Shown: positions 63,276 to 64,000 of the stretch, piece by piece
Numbering within the stretch: position 1 is the first letter of the stretch
How the letters are laid out: each line of letters starts with the position of its first letter
Assembly (NCBI GenBank): GCA_963693365.1
Contig: CAVNZM010000008.1
Coordinates: 1 to 64,000 of the forward strand
Origin: Amoebidium appalachense
Lineage: Eukaryota; Ichthyosporea
DNA: 64,000 bases
Direction of reading: 5' to 3'
The notes under the pieces: model-generated
Told to the model about the DNA's origin: nothing
Database searches by the model: none
Seen by the model: only the letters and a program-made list of their open reading frames with translations
Position numbers and translations under genes: made by a program

Positions 63276-64000
63276 GGGGAACCCCAACTAATTGATTTCT
63301 CCTTGTAGTCTTTATGGTGTCTCGTAGAGAAAGTAAACCCTGATATATAGTCACCACCCGACATCTATGTACGTGATCATGATATACCGCTGAGGGGATA
63401 TTCCGAGCAAAACCCCCCCCCCATACCTGAGACTGGTTCTCTTTGCCTCGAGTAAACAGCGTAAACCCCATATGTAATAGGGGTGTCATATACTACGATG
63501 GCGCTCATTGTTGCCTAGCATGTACATATGTCACTGGCTGCATTTGATTGGCTGCGCTGGAAAACGCAGTAGGCCGTCGAATGTGGCTGGGCCTCCCGGC
63601 AGTGTCCACGCAATAAAACGTGTGTAAACCCGCGTATTCAACAAAGTTTTCAGGGCTAGATTGTCACTTTTCGGAAGGCTAGAAAAAAAAGTAAATAAAA
63701 AATTTTCCATGTATTTTTTTGTTTTTTTTGACTGGATTTATTCTACGGAAAGATATGCAAGTATGCACGGCATACTGAAAAGACAATAAAAAAAAATCAC
63801 GAGTTATCCAGTATCAAGTGCATACTGAGATACCTGAACACTGTGTGAAAATCATGTAAGTAACCCGAAAAATTATATATTATAATAAGATCTTTCATAT
63901 TTTCTAAGTGGTGGGGTTAGGTTGTCTCATTCGTTTTGTAGTTTTTCTTGTAGTGAATCGGTATTTAACAAAATTTTGTTTGAATATGGTAGGATTCCGG
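63275..64000. other. no feature recognised
   Basis: AT-rich at the end, no long frame, no repeat matching the rest of the window. CCAAT/GC-type words near 63540 (TTTGATTGGCTGCG) could belong to a promoter of a gene beyond the window. Confidence 0.4.

Overview
The window is eukaryotic nuclear DNA. It has GT-AG introns, abundant microsatellites and homopolymer tracts, one very large multi-exon gene on the + strand (about 1-31.7 kb), and then a transposon graveyard (about 33.7-63.3 kb) with nested LTR retrotransposons, a LINE and a THAP-type DNA transposon. The extracellular domains (WSC, PAN/Apple-like, EGF, vWD), a THAP/ISL2EU-type transposase and copia-type elements primed by an internal initiator-tRNA fragment fit an invertebrate or a unicellular relative of animals. 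I cannot name the species.

Host gene, 341-31716. I could join 43 exons by hand into one uninterrupted reading frame of 2,867 codons plus a TAG stop; the 5' end lies before the window. In order the product has a WSC domain; nine tandem copies of a two-part unit (short Cys-rich EGF-like module plus PAN/Apple-like module); a lectin-like beta-sandwich pair; unassigned Cys-poor modules; a Calx-beta-like stretch; a basic RTRR site; a split vWD domain; a Pro-rich linker; several EGF modules; an SdrD/Cna-B-like domain; and a Thr-rich mucin-like stretch with two more EGFs. It ends without a membrane segment. It looks like a secreted adhesive or matrix glycoprotein. Most repeat exons are phase 1-1, so whole modules can be duplicated without breaking the frame. 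The introns hold (CA)n, (CT)n, poly-C and poly-G tracts and many short direct duplications, several of which copied splice sites or the stop codon. One intron (24783-27469) carries a tandem array of a miniature LTR element.

Transposon region. 33.7-35.2 kb: decayed Ty3/gypsy pol on the minus strand, interrupted by a solo LTR. 35.7-45.3 kb: a decayed + strand copia element (copia-1) whose integrase codon is split by a complete, apparently intact minus-strand copia element (copia-2, 1,470-residue gag-pol, 925-bp LTRs). 45.4-50.7 kb: a second Ty3-like protease/linker fragment split by a shortened + strand copia derivative (copia-3) with a 5-bp target duplication. 51.4-53.1 kb: a THAP/coiled-coil/DDE transposase gene. 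53.4-63.1 kb: a LINE reverse transcriptase split by a gag-like gene fragment, which is itself interrupted by a non-autonomous 480-bp-LTR element and by a chimeric copia derivative, each with a 5-bp target duplication. The last 0.7 kb shows nothing recognisable.
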